From contig JAIRRE010000148.1 in NCBI GenBank assembly GCA_031256125.1, forward strand, positions 1-9,533: 9,533 nt of DNA, given 5' to 3'. Source of the stretch: Burkholderiaceae bacterium. GTDB taxonomy: Bacteria > Pseudomonadota > Gammaproteobacteria > Burkholderiales > Burkholderiaceae_C. Every line of letters starts with the position of its first letter. The first letter of the stretch is position 1. The notes beneath the pieces are model-generated. The model was given only the letters and a program-made list of their open reading frames with translations. It had not been told where the DNA came from and did not search any database. This document shows, piece after piece, positions 7,811 through 9,533 of the stretch. The translations under genes were made by a program, and so were the position numbers.

Positions 7811-7927
7811 CGCTGAAGTGACGAGACCGCGAGATTGCTCTTCTTCTCGTCACTCTGGTTGTCTCCTCCACCCTTGAAAACAGGTGGACTTCAAGCCCCA
7901 GTCCTTTCCCGGACTGGGGCTTTTTTT
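7811..7927 (+). ncRNA. Candidate small RNA or orphan transcription attenuator after pssA
   Basis: A compact unit of about 117 nt with its own promoter and terminator and no convincing ORF. Hairpin 1 is a perfect 10-bp stem, AGTGACGAGA (7817-7826) with TCTCGTCACT (7845-7854), whose loop contains a further GAG/CTC pairing. The linker carries CTCCTCC (7863-7869), complementary to Shine-Dalgarno cores. Hairpin 2 is TCCACC/GGTGGA (7867-7872 and 7883-7888), which would partly cover that motif. An alternative pairing CTTGAA/TTCAAG (7873-7878 and 7890-7895) is mutually exclusive with hairpin 2 and nibbles the terminator base. The frame from 7834 reads IALLLVTLVV, rich in Leu/Val/Ile codons like an attenuator leader peptide. 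However, it has only an ATT to start from and no stop before the terminator. Function is not known to me. Confidence 0.6.
7893..7927 (+). terminator. Strong intrinsic terminator of the 7811 RNA
   Basis: A perfect 12-bp stem AAGCCCCAGTCC/GGACTGGGGCTT (7893-7904 and 7911-7922) with loop TTTCCC. The T-tract runs from 7921 to 7927. There is no T-run on the other strand, so it works in the plus direction only. Confidence 0.92.
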
Positions 7928-8035
7928 GTCTGGATCAATCCAAGCACAGCTATTGGCTTGCCGGTAATTTGGTGTTGTGTGTTGCGGCCAGTTAAAAATT
8001 GAGCCAGGAACGACAGCCAGATTTTTAGTCTGACT

Positions 8036-8044
8036 TGTGGATAA
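8036..8044 (-). promoter_or_regulatory. Single consensus DnaA box
   Basis: TGTGGATAA is the exact reverse complement of TTATCCACA. It is isolated, with no second box nearby, so it is not an origin. It could be a DnaA-titrating or regulatory site, or chance. Confidence 0.35.
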
Positions 8045-8086
8045 CTTTTCCGTATTGCTCCTTTCTCCTGGATTGATTTGCACAGA

Positions 8087-8121
8087 GCAAGCTGCGTAGG
8101 GCGTAGCCCGAAGCGGCTTGC
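8087..8121. repeat. Inverted repeat, nested hairpin
   Basis: The outer stem GCAAGCTGC (8087-8095) pairs with GCGGCTTGC (8113-8121) as 9 bp with one G-T wobble. An inner stem GGGC/GCCC (8099-8102 and 8106-8109) closes a GTA loop. There is no T-run, so it is not a terminator. It sits 13 nt upstream of the Shine-Dalgarno-like AAGGGAG at 8134-8140. It could be a REP-like element or a leader structure. Confidence 0.5.
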
Positions 8122-8146
8122 CCTGCGCGGCCTAAGGGAGTACAAG

Positions 8147-8236
8147 ATGTTTCTGACGGAATGCAATCACACCTTGCGCGCCGCGCGATGGCCGCCGTAT
8201 CAGTGGGCGCAACATCTCATTTGGGCCGATGCTTAA
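8147..8236 (+). CDS. Small hypothetical ORF (29 aa), doubtful
   Basis: Starts at ATG 8147 with a good AAGGGAG (8134-8140) 6 nt upstream and ends at TAA 8234-8236. The product begins MFLTECNHTLRAARWPPY and ends WADA. It contains three Trp and no hydrophobic membrane segment. I recognise no family. The ribosome-binding site and the hairpin just upstream are the only support; it may equally be the truncated front of a lost gene. It lies on the same strand as the 7811 RNA and 220 nt beyond that RNA's terminator. Confidence 0.25.
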   Translation: MFLTECNHTLRAARWPPYQWAQHLIWADA

Positions 8237-8313
8237 ATTTCGACCACCACCTCACAGGCCCTGACGGGGACTGGGTTGGAGCGGGTTATGCTGAAAATTT
8301 TCCCCAGGATTGT

Positions 8314-8436
8314 TCACTGAAATTGTGTTTTCCACGGGTTTGCACGTGCGGTGTTAAGGCAACGCTGAACAAGCCCCGCGCGGTCGCCGCATCCCGGTTT
8401 GAGGCGTTTCGCTTCGTTTAAGCGCGCGTTGCTCAT
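8314..8436 (-). CDS. Small ORF overlapping the recO stop (40 aa), doubtful
   Basis: ATG 8436 overlaps the recO stop as ATGA, the classic coupling arrangement. The 40-residue product begins MSNARLNEAKRLKPGCGD and ends KTQFQ. It is basic and unlike PdxJ, the usual product encoded after recO in many proteobacteria. I recognise no family, and no separate Shine-Dalgarno is obvious. It could be chance, or the rewritten front of a lost downstream gene. Confidence 0.2.
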   Translation of the reverse strand: MSNARLNEAKRLKPGCGDRAGLVQRCLNTARANPWKTQFQ

Positions 8437-9221
8437 GGCGCCCATAGCGTTTGCAAGCCGTGCAACAACTCACGGGTCTTGAGCGCCTGGCCGCCGCAAT
8501 GGATATCCAGCCAGGCACGCAATTGGCGGCGCAGTTGGGCGCGCTCACGCGGCAGCCACGGTTCGATGGCCGCCAGCAAAGCGGGGAAGGGCGTAGCGTC
8601 GGTCAAAGCGCTTTCCAGCGTCAGCCAACAGCGACCGGGCAACCCGGACGTACCCGCATCCTCGCTATCGCTTGCCAGCAAACCGCCTTCGGGCGACAGG
8701 TGGTAGGGCGCGTCGGCCTCTAGTGGCGCAAGCGTCAGCGTGGCTACGTCGAGCGCCGGTAGCAGGCCCGCTTCGCGCAGCAGCAGCAGTTCAAAGGCGC
8801 GCAATCCGGCGGTGCGCCGTGGCTGCGCTTGCGGCGCGGCGAGCGCGTGCATCAGTTGCGCGTAGCCGTCGAACAGGCGGGGATGCGGATCATCGCGCGC
8901 CAGCAGGCGCAATATCAATTCGCTGGCATAGTAGCCCGCCAGCAGCGCATCGCCGCCGCGCGAACTGGTAGGCATGACCGGCCCGCCGCCCCATTCGGCG
9001 CCTTTCAGGGCGCGGATTTCGGCATCGCCCGACCAGGTTAGCAGCAACGCCTGCATGGGCAACAGCACAGGGCGAAAGTTGGAACTGGGTTTTTTAGCGC
9101 CACGGGCGACCAGCGCAATACGGCCGTGGTGTCGCGTGAAGGCTTCCACGATGACGCTGGATTCGCTCCAATCGTGGCGGTGCAGCACGTAGGCCGGTTC
9201 GCCGGTGACGCGGGTGACCAT
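8433..9221 (-). CDS. recO: DNA repair protein RecO
   Basis: Mediator of the RecFOR pathway: it anneals single strands and helps load RecA onto SSB-coated gaps. It has 262 residues, a normal betaproteobacterial length. The N-terminal OB-fold (about 1-80) is recognisable by YVLHRHDWSESSVIVEAFTR and HHGRIALVARGAKKPSSNFR, followed by LLPMQALLLTWSG. The helical C-terminal domain includes YYASELILRLLARDDPHPRL, LFDGYAQLMHAL, RAFELLLLREAGLLPALDV and a final LRAWLDIHCGGQALKTRELL. The zinc-finger cysteines seen in some RecO proteins are absent, as is usual for proteobacteria. The start at 9221 aligns just before the OB-fold; the ribosome-binding site is weak. It lies 10 bp downstream of the holB-like gene on the same strand. 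The absence of pdxJ after it is unusual. Confidence 0.92.
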   Translation of the reverse strand: MVTRVTGEPAYVLHRHDWSESSVIVEAFTRHHGRIALVARGAKKPSSNFRPVLLPMQALLLTWSGDAEIRALKGAEWGGGPVMPTSSRGGDALLAGYYASELILRLLARDDPHPRLFDGYAQLMHALAAPQAQPRRTAGLRAFELLLLREAGLLPALDVATLTLAPLEADAPYHLSPEGGLLASDSEDAGTSGLPGRCWLTLESALTDATPFPALLAAIEPWLPRERAQLRRQLRAWLDIHCGGQALKTRELLHGLQTLWAP

Positions 9222-9231
9222 GATGAATTGC

Positions 9232-9533
9232 TCAGCGTTGCCTCAAAGCGGTCTGGGCTGAGCTAACCAGCGCTTCCGTAGTCAACCCCGCGTTGAAAGG
9301 GTGTTCAGCCACGCGCGCTTCCTGCGCCAGTTGTTTGGCCCAACGGGTCAGTTGCATCATCTGGCGCGGATTTGCGGGTAAGCGCGGCAAATCGGCAGCG
9401 GCAAAAAAGCGCGGCGCGGCGCCGGTTTGTGCGGCCATCAAATCGTGGCAGAGCTTTTGCAGCCGGGCGATGAGTTCCGGCGCTGTCAGATCGGCGACCG
9501 CCGCCACGGCCGCCGCGCCGCCGCGCGCGAGCA
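9232..9533 (-). CDS. holB: DNA polymerase III delta-prime subunit, C-terminal part (runs off the right edge)
   Basis: Clamp-loader subunit of the replicase. Only the last 99 or so residues are in the window and the frame is open to the edge. A GTG at 9507 is not taken as the start because the reading continues upstream as LARGGAAAVAAVAD. Recognisable pieces are ELIARLQKLCHDLMAAQTGA, APRFF, LTRWAKQLAQEARVAEHPFN and AGLTTEALVSSAQTAL. These match the C-terminal collar domain of betaproteobacterial HolB, which typically ends with HPWNAGLLIESLV-like sequence. The conserved ATPase-like domain and zinc module lie outside, so the call rests on this C-terminal pattern. Downstream neighbour is recO with a 10-bp gap; pilZ and tatD, often after holB, are not here. 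Confidence 0.75.
   Translation of the reverse strand, partial: LARGGAAAVAAVADLTAPELIARLQKLCHDLMAAQTGAAPRFFAAADLPRLPANPRQMMQLTRWAKQLAQEARVAEHPFNAGLTTEALVSSAQTALRQR

Larger units (their letters stand above)
7928..8146. other. Gene-free interval downstream of the RNA unit
   Basis: No coding frame here resembles a known family. Contents are AAATTGAGCCA at 7996-8006 (possible insertion-sequence end motif), a consensus DnaA box and a hairpin, listed separately. No leuA remnant can be read in any frame, although leuA often follows pssA in Burkholderiales. Confidence 0.4.

Noticed and set aside
7818..7877. 19-codon frame from GTG 7818 as an attenuator leader peptide
   Set aside because: It has a start and stop but encodes mostly Ser, Arg and Cys with no branched-chain run and no ribosome-binding site, so it does not explain the structure.

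Overview
The window looks like a chromosomal segment of a GC-rich betaproteobacterium, most likely order Burkholderiales. The evidence is the type of the acetolactate synthase, ketol-acid reductoisomerase, PssA, RecO and HolB proteins, and the order ilvB-ilvH-ilvC-pssA. I cannot name a genus.

Left third (1-3090): a patch of broken and partial genes, all on the minus strand. At the left edge is the first 237 codons of an acyl-CoA dehydrogenase. It is preceded by about 55 codons of the C-terminus of an aldehyde dehydrogenase whose body is gone, then an isolated Mu-type phage virion morphogenesis (gpG-like) gene with a scrap of another reading frame in front of it. Next come an Ig-like surface-protein fragment, three 11-bp direct repeats at an exact 21-bp period (probably a transposon end), and a degenerate coding remnant. 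This reads as prophage and transposon debris that accumulated upstream of a housekeeping operon.

Centre (3093-6794): an intact branched-chain amino acid operon on the plus strand. A good sigma70-type promoter (3093-3121) is followed by a leader of about 140 nt, then ilvB (acetolactate synthase catalytic subunit), ilvH (regulatory subunit), ilvC (ketol-acid reductoisomerase) and a strong intrinsic terminator. Together these make acetolactate or acetohydroxybutyrate and convert it to the dihydroxy acids of the Ile/Val/Leu pathway.

Right-centre (6796-8432): pssA (phosphatidylserine synthase) follows, possibly read from its own promoter as a near-leaderless mRNA. It is followed by a compact transcription unit: extended -10 promoter, 10-bp hairpin, exposed CTCCTCC, second small hairpin and a perfect terminator. 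I interpret this as an unannotated small RNA, or as the orphaned attenuator of a leuA gene that often follows pssA in this order but is absent here. About 500 nt of gene-poor sequence comes next, with a DnaA box, a hairpin, two tiny doubtful ORFs and possible insertion-sequence traces.

Right edge (8433-9533): recO and the C-terminal part of what looks like holB, both on the minus strand, separated by 10 bp. This is not the era-recO-pdxJ arrangement common in proteobacteria.

The most rewarding items are the 7796-7927 RNA unit and the 21-bp-spaced repeats at 2678-2730. I see no evidence for a complete new multi-gene system.
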